A DNA stretch of 64,000 nt from Bradyrhizobium sp. CCGB12 (GCF_024199845.1 NZ_JANADO010000002.1:310001-374000); one strand, 5' to 3'; numbered from the stretch's first letter, positions 45,433 to 54,852 are shown. Made by a program: numbers and translations. Notes: generated by a model from the letters alone, not told the origin.

Positions 45433-45922
45433 ATGGCAGTTCGAGATCTCATTCCCTGGTCGCGGAATCAGGAGCTTGCGCCGTCGCGCAGCTACGATCC
45501 GTTCACGGCGCTTCACCGCGAAATGAACCGTCTTTTCGATGACGTTTTCCGCGGTTTCGGCGGTCCAGGTCTGGCTCCCCTTATGGAAGGGCACTTCGGC
45601 TGGGCCCAAGCTTGAACTGGGCGAGACCGACAAGGTGCTGACCGTCACCGCCGAACTGCCTGGCATGACGGAGAAGGACGTCCAGATCGAAATCGCCGGG
45701 GACGTGCTGATCATCCGCGGCGAGAAAAAGGCCGAGCGTCGCGAAGAAGGCAGGTACTTCACCGAGCGCAGCTATGGCGCGTTCGAACGGCGGATCCCGA
45801 TCGACGATGTCGAGGAGGATAAGGTCGAGGCGTCGTTTAAGAACGGTGTTCTGACCGTCTCGCTGCCAAAGTCGGAGAACTCGCGGTCGGGCGTCAAGCG
45901 GATCGCCATCAACACCCATTAG
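45433..45922 (+). pseudogene. Second Hsp20 gene, broken by one-base insertion
   Basis: It starts MAVRDLIPWSRNQELAPSRS, continues to MEGHFGW and then meets a stop at 45613-45615. The alpha-crystallin domain (KLELGETDKVLTVTAELPGM, DVLIIRGEKKAERREEGRYF, ASFKNGVLTVSLPK) is in the next frame. One extra G in TGGGCCC near 45603 accounts for it. AAGGAGAG precedes ATG 45433. If the base is an artefact this is a normal class A Hsp20. Confidence 0.85.
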
Positions 45923-45998
45923 CGACCCGGACGGCGGCCCGGCCGCCGTCCGGCAACTCGGATTATCCCCCCAAGAAGGGAGCGTAAGGGAGACCACG

Positions 45999-46409
45999 AT
46001 GACCAATGCCACGACCAATTCCGGTAGTCTGAATTCCTTCGTCCACCCCGCCGCGCACTACGCGTCTCCGGACGACGTGCTGAACGACACAACCCTTTCC
46101 GTCCCGGAGAAGCGGATCATCCTGTCGTCTTGGGCGTCCGACATGTTCGCGGTCGAATCCTGTCCCGCATTGCGTGAGATACCCGGCATGGGCCACGCCA
46201 TCCGGCTTGCCGACATTCTAGCTGCGCGGCGATTCCTGGACGGCGAGGACGATGATCCGCCTCGCCCCGGCGGCGTTCCGATGCGACTGCGGCGGCCCAA
46301 CGCCGCCGCAGAAGCACAGCACGGACCTTTCAAGCAAGCCGCTCCTTCGGGTCATAAGTGGCGCATAAGACAAACGGGCCCGTCGCCCACTTTACCGCCG
46401 ACATTTTAA
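45999..46409 (+). CDS. Small hypothetical protein downstream of hsp20 genes
   Basis: The 136-residue product begins NSFVHPAAHYASPDDVLNDT and continues LSVPEKRIILSSWASDMFAV then ESCPALREIPG, a helical motif often found in small proteins beside Hsp20 genes in rhizobia. The last ~40 residues are low-complexity and may result from a frameshift. AAGGGAGA precedes the ATG. Probably co-transcribed with the Hsp20 genes. Function unknown. Confidence 0.7.
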   Translation: MTNATTNSGSLNSFVHPAAHYASPDDVLNDTTLSVPEKRIILSSWASDMFAVESCPALREIPGMGHAIRLADILAARRFLDGEDDDPPRPGGVPMRLRRPNAAAEAQHGPFKQAAPSGHKWRIRQTGPSPTLPPTF

Positions 46410-47302
46410 GATCATTATGGTTCAGCTAGGGCCATCACGCTGATCTACTCTCTTCATCTGTGAAATGACCAGAAGCCAGTTTAGCGGCGTGCCCTTCCCG
46501 TTTGAAGAGAACAATTAGCACGCCGAACAGCGGGGGGAACGCAGCCTCACCCAAAGGAAGAACTGCGCGTCCATTTGATTGCTGCGACGCAACTTGCTGA
46601 ATGTAAGAGGCGCGCTCTTGCCGGACTTGCCAGAATTTCCCGGTGGGCCCAGCGCTGGGCGATATCTAGGAAGCACCGACTGACGATGCATCCCTTCTGC
46701 TATTTACATGATGCCGTACTCTTTCGTGAACGTCTTGAAATGCTGGCTTCTCAGCTGGGCAACTGGAAGAATTGAGGATGCGAGTGCTTTTAGCCGAGCA
46801 GACGATGGAGGGAACCGGAGCAGACCATATGGCCAGACGGCTAAAGACCTCCGGCGGGGATTGGCAGGAGGCGTACAGTCTGAACTAAGGCCAGAAGCTG
46901 AAAGACAACGGGGCCTCCAATCGGCGGTCCCGGCGTCTCGCCTATACTTCGCTGCCAATTGATCAATGAGCTGCCTCTTGTGGTGTGTTCGGGACTTCCA
47001 TCGAGGAAGAGGGGGCCCCTGACTGGGACATCGCAGCGACAGCCGCATGATATTCATCATCAGTTCCCTTGCTCAAGGCGCGTTTCTCGTCCGGTTCGAG
47101 AGCTTCTCTGAGCGAGCATAACATCGCCATCCGCCAAGCCCACCAACGGAAGGAATCACCACCCTTTTCCGAGCCGCTCGCAATTGTCGATCTCGTTGAT
47201 GTTAGCGGACGTTCCTCGCCCCGATGCGCTACCGCCTCACTCCTTTGGCACTCTCGTCCCCGTCAGGAGCCGTCTACAGCATCAAGAGCGGACTCTTGCC
47301 CA
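46410..47302. other. Region without a recognised gene
   Basis: Short frames are open on both strands. One near 46689 could encode a 29-residue peptide (MHPFCYLHDAVLFRERLEML) without clear support. I see no intact gene. Confidence 0.4.
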
Positions 47303-47328
47303 GGAACCCGCGTGACAACACGTTCGTT
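47303..47328 (+). promoter_or_regulatory. Possible EcfG-type promoter, spacer 18
   Basis: GGAAC (47303-47307) and CGTT (47325-47328) are 17 bases apart, eight bases before the DUF6894-like start, which has no ribosome-binding site. The gene would then be leaderless or nearly so. Confidence 0.4.
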
Positions 47329-47336
47329 CTGGCTGG

Positions 47337-47552
47337 ATGGCACAGTATTCCTTCAAGGTCTCTAACGGCGACCTTTCCTACGAGATGCAAGAATTGCCGG
47401 ACGATGAGACGGCTTGGCGAGAGGCGGTTAAAACTGTGAAAGACATCGAAACCAATCTACATTCCAGCGGCGGCAGCTGGTCCCTCGTTGTCACTCGCGA
47501 GGGCGATCCACTTTATCGGATCGACGTACGCGTGCAGAAGTTCGGCGGTTAA
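47337..47552 (+). CDS. DUF6894-like small protein
   Basis: The 71-residue product reads MAQYSFKVSNGDLSYEMQEL, PDDETAWREAVKTVKDIETN and GGSWSLVVTREGDPLYRIDV, matching the F-x-V-x-G...D...A...A pattern and beta ending of DUF6894 family proteins. These are small rhizobial proteins of unknown function. The gene appears complete. Confidence 0.75.
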   Translation: MAQYSFKVSNGDLSYEMQELPDDETAWREAVKTVKDIETNLHSSGGSWSLVVTREGDPLYRIDVRVQKFGG

Positions 47553-47741
47553 GTCGCGATCTGCATCATGATCTGCCCCGAAAGAGAGTGATTTCCGTCA
47601 ATCTCGATGGCTTGCCGTCGTCACTAAACGGCCCCCTCGCCTCTCGTTCCTGACCGATGATCGGGTACATGTGATCGACGACGCATACGGCCTGAACAAC
47701 ATCGCGACGCGTTCTCATTTGGACCACATCAGCAATGCCCA

Positions 47742-47927
47742 TCATCTTTCCGCAAACCAGCCTTGCTTCAGTTCCAAGAGGTCCTCATTGTCCCGATTGA
47801 CCTGTTCACGGGCTTCTCCCAGCGATTGTTCGAAGCTCGGTGGAAGAGCTGGGTCTGCTCCTGCCGACCTTTGAGATGCAACCGTCCCTAACAAAATTAG
47901 TAACAGCGGCAGAATGGACCGCGTCAC
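47742..47927 (-). CDS. Possible small exported protein
   Basis: GTG 47927 with GGAG upstream gives 61 residues: a hydrophobic signal (SILPLLLILLGTVASQRSAG), then PALPPSFEQSLGEAREQVNR and a charged helix. Composition suits a small periplasmic or lipid-free exported protein. No family recognised. Confidence 0.4.
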   Translation of the reverse strand: MTRSILPLLLILLGTVASQRSAGADPALPPSFEQSLGEAREQVNRDNEDLLELKQGWFAER

Positions 47928-48137
47928 AGACTCCAGTTCAGCTTTGAGGCTGCGCGCAGCTATGCGCTTCAGTCCTTCTTTCCTAGGCCTTAAAGAGGGC
48001 AAGAGCAAAAGGCCCCCCAGGGTAGGACCGGGGCCTCGCGGCGCGCAGGGGTACATCCGCCCTGTCGCGCTATCAAAAAGAACGACGCCCATCCTGAACA
48101 GGATGAAGCGAGGCTTCATCAACAAAAGCTAGTCGGG

Positions 48138-48474
48138 ATGTCGGAATCGGCCATGCTGCTGGTGGAGGATGGATCCCTCCAGCGCGAGATCTTGGCTGAC
48201 CTTCTCAAGGATGAAGGTTTCGAGATTGTCCAGTGCGCAAACCGCCAAGGCTGCGGAGTTGATTGTGGCCGCGACCCCGCAACGAATTCAGAGCGCTCTT
48301 TACAGATCATAAACCTGGCCGGATGGATGACCGGCGGCGAGTCGGCGGAGTTTGCCCGACCCTGCTGATCGTTGTGATGTCGGGCACTCACACAGCATCG
48401 CTTCCGCCCCCGCACGATTTTCCTGCATAAGCCGTTTCCGGCGGCACGCATCCTGAACGCCGTGATCAGCTAAT
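48138..48474 (+). pseudogene. Response-regulator receiver domain, multiply frameshifted
   Basis: The start encodes MLLVEDGSLQREILADLLKD and EGFEIVQCAN. Later pieces in other frames include NLAGWMTGGESAEFA, VVMSGTHTASLPPP and FLHKPFPAARILNAVIS to the stop at 48474. Together they span one CheY-like receiver with at least three shifts and a lost phospho-acceptor Asp (NLAG). Confidence 0.65.
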
Positions 48475-48798
48475 GAGCTGTCCCAGCGCGCAGGCTGCTC
48501 TTGGCAGGAGACGGAGCTTCGTGTGCACGTGAGCTCGCAGCACTGATCCAAGGCACGGGGGCTTGCCATCCTGCGGAATGCGATGTGCGATCCCGCCTAG
48601 CGCCGCCGCGAGATCAGGATGCCGATCACCAAAGCCGCGGCCAGCAAGGCGGAGCGGCGCGGTGATGACGATCTCCCGTGTCGATTGATGGAGAAGGTCA
48701 GCGACGAGCAGTGCCGGCGTTGAGGTTGCGAGTTGTGGAAGCTAAAATCGCCGTCCGACTTGAGACATCGGAGCGACGGCTCAAGCCGCAGCGGCGCA

Positions 48799-49131
48799 CT
48801 ACTTGCCGACCCTCGTTTTCAAGTCCCGGCCGCGAAAGCCGCCGGTGCGTTCCGCAATGAAATGAGCGACGAATTCAGAAGCTGATTCCGGCGTAAAGCC
48901 GAAGCCCACGGTTCTCAGGAGCCTCGAGTGCGCCTGCCTGTCAGCTTCCCCCTCCCACAGCTCGGCGTAAGCCCACAAGACGTCTTCGTCGACGAATGCG
49001 GCAGTCTCGGTCAGACGGCGGAAAATCTCGGCTGCTTCGCTGCGGCGGGCGTGATATGGGCCCATCGAGCGCCAGAGCTCAGCATGCTCGAAAAGCTCAC
49101 GAAGGGTCAGTCGAAGCATGTCCATGTGCAT
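48799..49131 (-). CDS. Hypothetical protein
   Basis: The ~108-residue product reads MLRLTLRELFEHAELWRSMG, EIFRRLTETAAFVDEDVLWA, YAELWEGEADRQAHSRLL and FVAHFIAERTGGFRGRD. The amphipathic helices and even composition support coding. No strong ribosome-binding site was found, and Met 49131 or 49125 may start it. No family is recognised. Confidence 0.5.
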   Translation of the reverse strand: MHMDMLRLTLRELFEHAELWRSMGPYHARRSEAAEIFRRLTETAAFVDEDVLWAYAELWEGEADRQAHSRLLRTVGFGFTPESASEFVAHFIAERTGGFRGRDLKTRVGK

Positions 49132-49399
49132 CAGAGATAACGGCCCGAGCCACGATGGTTTCTATTGATACAAAGCCATGTCCGCCAGCATTAACATGGG
49201 TTACTGCGAAGCTTGGAAACGCCCAATGGCGATGTCTCAGCCAGCGCGCATCTACCACGGCGTTCCCGCCTGCGTCGTGCTGCGGCTGGGCGCGTAACGG
49301 AGGGCCGGATCTGCTGCGCTCTCTGCGTCACCTCACCCCTAACAACCTCGGCAGATGCTTTTGATCTTCTTCTCCAACGCTATGTCGGCCGGATCGCGC

Positions 49400-49940
49400 G
49401 GCTGATCGCCAGCGGACCTACCCGTGACCGGCTGCTCCGCCGCGGGCGTCCGGCGTACTGATCCGCCAAATCATCGAGGTCGTCGAGGGGATCAGTCTCT
49501 CGGACTTGCTCCGAGAGACGTCTTCGACACCATGGTGGGTGCCCGGCGAATCCAGGGGCACCTTACGCGTCGCGGCGGCTTCTCTTCGCGATGCTGCCGC
49601 TATGGAAGCGAATGCGTCGCGGCAAAACCGGCGTGTCGACCAGCTTCGCCCCATCCGTGCTGATGGCATCCTTCGTGACCTGGATGACGTTGCTGCTGAC
49701 CGGCTTCGGCCTCATCGCTCACGGGCTCTCCCCGCCGAGCGGACAGTTTCGAGCAGGCGGCGTTCATCGCGGGCAGTGGGCTCGCCACCGTCGGCTTGTC
49801 GGGTATCGAGGCGGCTTATGCGTTCGACCCCCTGCGAAGAGATGTCGAGATCCGGAACCTGGGCGGCGAGGCGCCTGGTCCGCTCGCGCGGATACCCGAT
49901 GAATCGGAGATCGTGACTTCGGAAGGAGCAGGCCGAGATC
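49400..49940 (+). pseudogene. Ion-channel-like membrane protein remnant
   Basis: Pieces in different frames read VFDTMVGARRIQGHLTRR, SFAPSVLMASFVTWMTLLLT and GFGLIAHGL, then FIAGSGLATVGLSGIEAA. The order (cytosolic helix, span, degenerate filter-like GxGLATVG) resembles two-helix potassium-channel-like proteins of rhizobia. No intact frame exists; the identification is tentative. Confidence 0.35.
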
Positions 49941-49992
49941 CGCCTCCGCGATCTGAAGGACGAAGCGAGGCTGGAATGATGCCCGCGAGCCC

Positions 49993-50260
49993 ATGAATGG
50001 CGTGGAGCCCGAGTGCTCGGAAGATGACGTCCAGCGCGAAGAGCTTGGCCCCGCGGCGTCCCTGGACGGCTACATCCAGAACTCGCCGGACAACATGGCC
50101 GCCTGGATCGAAGATCCGCAGCGGGCGTTGCCGGGCAATGCCATGCCAGAATGGCCTCCCGCAGGAGGACGCGTGCGACATCGCGGCGTTTCTCAACACG
50201 CCTTCGGGCACTGCCGAAGGGCGATCCAAAGCGCCGCAAGCCTGTCATCGACATCGCCGC
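49993..50260 (+). pseudogene. Class I cytochrome c, C-terminal remnant
   Basis: The frame reads YIQNSPDNMAAWIEDPQRAL and PGNAMPEW, then after a shift LPQEDACDIAAFLNT. The PGNAMP methionine ligand region and final helix of a membrane-bound cytochrome c are clear. The haem-binding CxxCH half is missing. Confidence 0.65.
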
Positions 50261-50615
50261 GCGACTACTGGGATGGCGTCCGCAAGTGGCATCGAAGAAA
50301 TGGTTTGAAGGGCCACAATCCCCCTATTTTCCATTGCGAATCGCCGGCGATTCACCGGCGCTTGCACCAGCGATCGTGCCGCACCGGCAGCTAACGCGGC
50401 GCGGTTCACTGAACATCGCTGATCGGGATCGAAATGGACTATCTCATTGAATCTGTTTTCGGATGAAGACCGGATCATGCTCTGTTAAACGAAGTTCGTG
50501 CGTAGCTTCGATCCCACGAGTTCGCCGCTTAATTCCGAGCCGGCGGTGAGCTGCAGGAACGTTCGCATCGCACGGGTATTGGCTCGGTACCAACATTGAT
50601 CGCGGTGGTCTGATC

Positions 50616-51875
50616 ATGCGGCAAGGAGCGCGGGCTAAAGAGCCGCCACCCTCTCGGTCAATCGGCGGTTCAAATCGACGCGCCTTTGCTCGTGCACTCG
50701 GCCTTGGGTTGGTGACGGGCGCAGCAGACGACGACTGTTCTGCGATAGGAACTTACGCGGGCGCGGGTGCTCAATTCGGCACGTCGCTCCTATGGACCGC
50801 GCCCATCACTTTCCCCATGATGTTCGCGGTTGTGTACCTGTCTTCCAAGCTCGGACAGGTGAGCGGGAAAGGTCTGTTTCACGTTATTCGGGAGAATTAT
50901 CCGCGCTGGGTCTTGTGGCCTCTCGGCGGAATGGCAGCAGCTCTCGGGCTCTTCATTCCGCTTCCAGCGCCCATTGTTGTTGTCGCCGTTGCCGCCGTTA
51001 TGGTGGCGCTGCAGGTGTGGGGCTCCTACGAGCTGATCCGAAACATCTTCCGATGGCTTGCGCTCGTTCTATTCGCCTATGTAGGCTCAACACTGCTTGC
51101 GAAACCCGATCCTTGGGAGGTTCTGCGCGGCACGTTCGTGCCGACAATCCAGTTCTCCCGAGAGTTCCTGTCTATCCTCGTCGCCATCATCGGCACTAGC
51201 CTGTCGGCTTATCTTTACACCTGGCAATCCAACGTAGAAGTCGAAGAGAAGATTGCGCAGGGACGGGTCAAAGTAGCCGAGCGCCAGGGCTCCAGTGAGG
51301 CTGACCTGCAAAAATCCCGAAAAGATATCGTAATCGGAATGCTGTTTTCCAACATCATCATGTACTTCATCATTCTATCTACCGGAGCAACGTTGTTCAA
51401 AGCGGGCCAGACCAACATCGAGTCCGCAGCGCAAGCTGCCGATGCCTTGCGTCCGCTGGCAGGCGATGCTGCAGGCATCCTGTTTGCACTCGGCATCATC
51501 GCGGTCGGCTTCCTGGCAATTCCAGTAATGACAACCGGCGCCGCCTACGACCTTTGCCAAGTCATGGGCTGGAAGAGCAGCCTCCATGCGAAGCCCAAGG
51601 AGGCGCCAACGTTCTATCTGGTCATTGCCGGCTTCACCGTCGTTGCCGTCTGTTTGAATTTTCTTGGACTGAACCCGATGCGAGCCCTGATCTATTCCGG
51701 CATCGTTCAGGGATTTTCGACGCCGCCGCTGCTTCTGTTCATCCTGCTGATGACCAACAACCGCCGCATCATGGGCGACAAGGTCAACAGCCGGCCGCTC
51801 AACATCCTTTCGAGCGCGACGGTGATCGCAATCTTTGCCGCGAGCATCGGCTTAATTATCACGTGGTTCATATGA
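50616..51875 (+). CDS. Nramp family divalent metal transporter with internal deletion
   Basis: The 419-residue protein follows Nramp-related transporters throughout: span 1 (GLGLVTGAADDDCSAIGTYA), span 4-6 regions, TSLSAYLYTWQSNVEVEEKI, VGFLAIPVMTTGAAYDLCQV and the end to MGDKVNSRPLNIL. Two oddities stand out. Relatives have a DPS-type metal motif where this has DCS. The text jumps from NYPRWVLWPL to GGMAAALGLF, where relatives carry about 15 more residues of span 3 (an N-T-I/A-G-A-D type stretch). The deletion is in frame. Transport may be impaired. The flavoprotein gene follows seven bases later. Confidence 0.88.
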   Translation: MRQGARAKEPPPSRSIGGSNRRAFARALGLGLVTGAADDDCSAIGTYAGAGAQFGTSLLWTAPITFPMMFAVVYLSSKLGQVSGKGLFHVIRENYPRWVLWPLGGMAAALGLFIPLPAPIVVVAVAAVMVALQVWGSYELIRNIFRWLALVLFAYVGSTLLAKPDPWEVLRGTFVPTIQFSREFLSILVAIIGTSLSAYLYTWQSNVEVEEKIAQGRVKVAERQGSSEADLQKSRKDIVIGMLFSNIIMYFIILSTGATLFKAGQTNIESAAQAADALRPLAGDAAGILFALGIIAVGFLAIPVMTTGAAYDLCQVMGWKSSLHAKPKEAPTFYLVIAGFTVVAVCLNFLGLNPMRALIYSGIVQGFSTPPLLLFILLMTNNRRIMGDKVNSRPLNILSSATVIAIFAASIGLIITWFI

Positions 51876-51882
51876 GGGTGCG

Positions 51883-52767
51883 ATGTTCCTCGATTGCTTG
51901 ATCGTCGGCGGCGGGCCTGGCGGGTTAATGGCAGCGATCTACCTGGCGCGCTTCCGCCGCAGCGTTTGTGTGATTGATGCTGGAGCAAGCCGCGCCGCGC
52001 TAATCCCCCGCAGCCACAATCTACCCGGTTTTGCTGGCGGCTTACCCGGAACGGAGCTTCTGGCGCGGATGTCCGCGCAACTCTCGGAACTCGAGGTGCC
52101 TGTGATCAATGCGGAGGTCTCGGCTCTCGACAAAACGCAGCATGGATTTCGTGCGACCTGGACCGGCGGAGCTGCCGATGCCGCGACCGCCGTTCTCGCT
52201 TGCGGCTTGGTCGACATCCGCCCCTCATGCGAAGAGTGGCAACTTGCCGTCGGTGAGGGGCTCTTGCGATATTGCCCGATTTGTGACGCCTACGAAGCGA
52301 TAGGGCGTCGTATCGCCGTCGTGGGGCCGCTGGAGCATGCTGCGCCCAAGGCGCTGTTTCTGCGAGGGTTCTCCCGGGACTTAACCGTGCTTGCGACGCG
52401 CATGGATAGCGAGGACCAGAAGTCTGCAATCACCGAGGCTGCTATTCAGCTTGTGGACACGCCGGAGGTGAGATTCCGGCGTGCCGGTCACAAGCTGGAG
52501 GCCATTTGCGCCGGGGCGACACTACAGTTCGATATTGTATACCCGGCCATGGGCGCCGACGTGCGGTCTCAGCTCGCACTATCACTTGGCGTCGCGCACA
52601 CAGCTGAAGGCTATCTCAAGGTGGACGATCATCAACGGACTTCGGTCGCTGGTCTCTATGGTGTCGGGGACATCGTGACCGATCTACATCAGATCTCTGT
52701 GGCCATTGGGCACGCCGCCGTCGCCGCCTGTACCATTCATAACAGCCTCCCTCCACGTCTGGCGTAG
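51883..52767 (+). CDS. NAD(P)/FAD-dependent oxidoreductase, thioredoxin reductase-like
   Basis: This 294-residue flavoprotein has FAD motif LDCLIVGGGPGGLMAAIYLA, a redox pair in YCPICDAYE near residue 135 and a closing GLYGVGDIVTDLHQ. It is a paralogue in type of the flavoprotein at 14807. It starts seven bases after the Nramp stop with GAGGGTG upstream, so the two are one operon. This Nramp-flavoprotein pairing suggests a link between metal import and redox, which is inference. Confidence 0.9.
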   Translation: MFLDCLIVGGGPGGLMAAIYLARFRRSVCVIDAGASRAALIPRSHNLPGFAGGLPGTELLARMSAQLSELEVPVINAEVSALDKTQHGFRATWTGGAADAATAVLACGLVDIRPSCEEWQLAVGEGLLRYCPICDAYEAIGRRIAVVGPLEHAAPKALFLRGFSRDLTVLATRMDSEDQKSAITEAAIQLVDTPEVRFRRAGHKLEAICAGATLQFDIVYPAMGADVRSQLALSLGVAHTAEGYLKVDDHQRTSVAGLYGVGDIVTDLHQISVAIGHAAVAACTIHNSLPPRLA

Positions 52768-52839
52768 CAGAAATGCTTGGAACGGTCCCGGCATCGCCAG
52801 GAACGCTCTTTTGGTGGAGCTTGGCTGTCGCGGGGCAAC

Positions 52840-53340
52840 TCAATATCGCGCGACTGTCGCCCCTTCGAACTTGAAGGCGCCGAGAATAAGATCGGTATCG
52901 CCCCCCGAGTTGAAGTCGGTCACGCCACCACCGCTGGGGACGTTGTAGGTGATGCTGTGGGGGTTTCGAAGTACCCGACGCCCAGCGACCAATTCTGGGC
53001 AAAAAGAACTCGATGCCTGCACCCACCGCCCGCCGAGACGCGTGCTATGGCCGATCTCGGACGTCCGCCTCCCGCGGCGAGGAACCGGTAGTTGCGGTCG
53101 GTGATTGCCGCGCCGCACGTTGTTCCACGCAGATCCCAGCCGTTCCCGTGAACAGCCCGAAGGCGTCCATCCTGGAGCGAACCGTGCCGGCTGGCACGAC
53201 GAGGCTGGCGGTGCCCCCGAAATATCGGCCCAGTCGCCTTGAGCCTCGAGGCCGAACACCCAGCCTGCATTCTGCCAGGGTAGCCAAACTGCCCGCCGAC
53301 GTTGCCGCGGTCAGCATCGTAGCTCCCGATCAAGGAGGCG
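52840..53340 (-). pseudogene. Outer-membrane beta-barrel protein, multiply frameshifted
   Basis: Three minus-strand frames together give IGSYDADRGNVGGQFGYPG, VFGLEAQGDWADISG, TASLVVPAGTVRSRMDAFGL, AAITDRNYRFLAAGGG and FAQNWSLGVGYFE, the strand pattern of Omp25/Omp31-like porins of rhizobia. The N-terminus and signal peptide are missing and several shifts break it. Confidence 0.7.
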
Positions 53341-53860
53341 GTCGGATCGAATCCCCGCCGGTCGCGGTTTGACCTTGCAAGCTATCGATGCGCCCCTTAC
53401 GACACTGTAACAGCGCAGCAAGAGAAAGGCGTCCGAGCCTTATCCTGTTTGAAGAGGCAGCGTTGCAGTGCGAGGCGCTCGTCTTGGACCAGCGAACCTG
53501 CGCGGGCGAAGGCAATCAGCCAGAATAATTTCTCAGCGACATAGGATCACCAGAGCAACGACGGAGTGTTCGCTCATTCCTAGGCTGCTTGCGGAAGTAG
53601 TCGCTTGGTGGTCGTTCTAGTTGCCCCTTTGACACGCGCTGCCCCCCTGACCAGCTGGCTTTAGCCTCGCAACTCTTGTCCGTTTTCATCTGACAATGAC
53701 AGAACGATCAAAGTGTGCGGCTATCTCTACCGCGGCCCAAAGTCTCCTCATCGAAAGTCAGCGCCAACGAAAAGCGGTCCGGAGGTTCCGGCATAGTTCA
53801 AACCCTCGCGTTCGATCGCGGGAGATGGTCTCTCTAATCGATCTTGGATGGCATGACCGA
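53341..53860. other. Region without a recognised gene
   Basis: No supported gene was found between the porin remnant and the small membrane protein genes. Confidence 0.4.
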
Positions 53861-53938
53861 TCATTGCGCGAAGATGAGGTAGAGACCAGCGACTACCATG
53901 AGGACGCCGAGAACGGTGGTCGCGTTGGCCGATTGCAT
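53861..53938 (-). CDS. 25-residue single-span membrane protein
   Basis: ATG 53938 opens MQSANATTVLGVLMVVAGLY and ends LIFAQ. GAGGGAC stands before the start. It is one hydrophobic span with a short polar N-terminus. Such tiny proteins are easily missed; function unknown. Confidence 0.5.
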   Translation of the reverse strand: MQSANATTVLGVLMVVAGLYLIFAQ

Positions 53939-54075
53939 CGCAGTCCCTCGATGACACCAGTACCCTGCCGCTTCACATGAACAACCTGTCTTAGGACCAT
54001 GACAGCAATGCTTGGCAAAATCAGACGGAGTTGAATGGTTCATGCCTCGGGGTCGCTGTCGGAAAACACGGGCGG

Positions 54076-54097
54076 GGAGCCCGCTTATTTGGGCTCC
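54076..54097. terminator. Hairpin at the 3' end of the 54085 gene
   Basis: GGAGCCC (54076-54082) and GGGCTCC (54091-54097) pair around eight bases and span the stop codon of the minus-strand membrane protein. There is no T tract. Confidence 0.4.
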
Positions 54098-54351
54098 TTG
54101 TTTCGAAACGGATCGGCGGCCTCGTCATAACCCCGCCGGCTGCTAAAGAACATCAGCGCCATCAGGCCGCAACCGATGATCAGCGAGAAGAACGAGCCAA
54201 GGCCAAGGGCAATCCAGCCGTTCTCGTCCATGGCGGCGTCGTCCACACCGTTGGTTGCGCTCCAAGCCCATGCGATGCCGAACGCGGCAAGACCGAGCAA
54301 GATGAGCAAGGCGGCGATGAGAAGAACTTGACTGAGGTTGATGCTGCGCAT
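54085..54351 (-). CDS. Two-span membrane protein, stress-regulated
   Basis: The 88-residue product has two spans (VLLIAALLILLGLAAFGIAW and ALGLGSFFSLIIGCGLMALM) and a polar tail (SSRRGYDEAADPFRNKEPK). GGGAG stands before the ATG. A GGAAC-N17-GTT promoter lies 22 bases upstream. No family name is known to me; stress induction is the best clue. Confidence 0.75.
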   Translation of the reverse strand: MRSINLSQVLLIAALLILLGLAAFGIAWAWSATNGVDDAAMDENGWIALGLGSFFSLIIGCGLMALMFFSSRRGYDEAADPFRNKEPK

Positions 54352-54372
54352 GGGCGGCTCCCTTGGACGGGC

Positions 54373-54397
54373 AACAATAGGGACATTCGGCGGTTCC
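54373..54397 (-). promoter_or_regulatory. EcfG-type promoter for the 54085 gene
   Basis: On the minus strand GGAAC (54393-54397), a 17-base spacer and GTT (54373-54375). Confidence 0.7.
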
Positions 54398-54522
54398 TAA
54401 TGCGGCGTTCGATAGGCACTTCCGGCATCTGCAGCGGTTACTGCTACAAATTTTGACTACAGGACTTTGGCGATGAAGCTGCGCGCTGCTTCAATGCCAT
54501 GCCCTTAACGGAAGGAACCGAT

Positions 54523-54813
54523 ATGAAGAATCTCACGATGATCGCGCTCGCCGTCGCCCTTTTCACGACATCTACCGCCAGCGCACAAAGTGGATCGGGC
54601 CCATTCAGCACGAACTCGAGCATTAGCTCATCCGGCACGGGTGGCAAGACTGGCGCAGGAGCTTCAAGCCTGAATACGCCCGCGGACAACAATGGAGGCG
54701 GATCGAGCGCACCGGCAAAATCCGTGCCTGCGTCCCCGACCGGCACGACTCCCGGAGCGACGCAAGGAAGCGCGGCAACGAAAACCGGGACGTCGGAGTC
54801 CGGCCGGAAATAG
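54523..54813 (+). CDS. Ser/Gly/Thr-rich exported protein
   Basis: The 96-residue product has a signal peptide (MKNLTMIALAVALFTTSTAS, cleavage near SAQ) and a disordered Ser/Gly/Thr/Pro mature part with repeated SSSG/GGSS and TPG steps. GGAAGGA precedes ATG 54523. It is similar in design to 25988-26341 and the broken 7323-7921. Function unknown; perhaps envelope or matrix associated. Confidence 0.7.
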   Translation: MKNLTMIALAVALFTTSTASAQSGSGPFSTNSSISSSGTGGKTGAGASSLNTPADNNGGGSSAPAKSVPASPTGTTPGATQGSAATKTGTSESGRK

Positions 54814-54852
54814 CAGCCGGGCAATCTCTGCGGCCTGCGCTTTGCGGACGGC

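Noticed and set aside
45433..45922. Programmed frameshift in the second Hsp20
   Set aside because: Hsp20 genes are not known to use frameshifting; a single inserted G is the simpler explanation.
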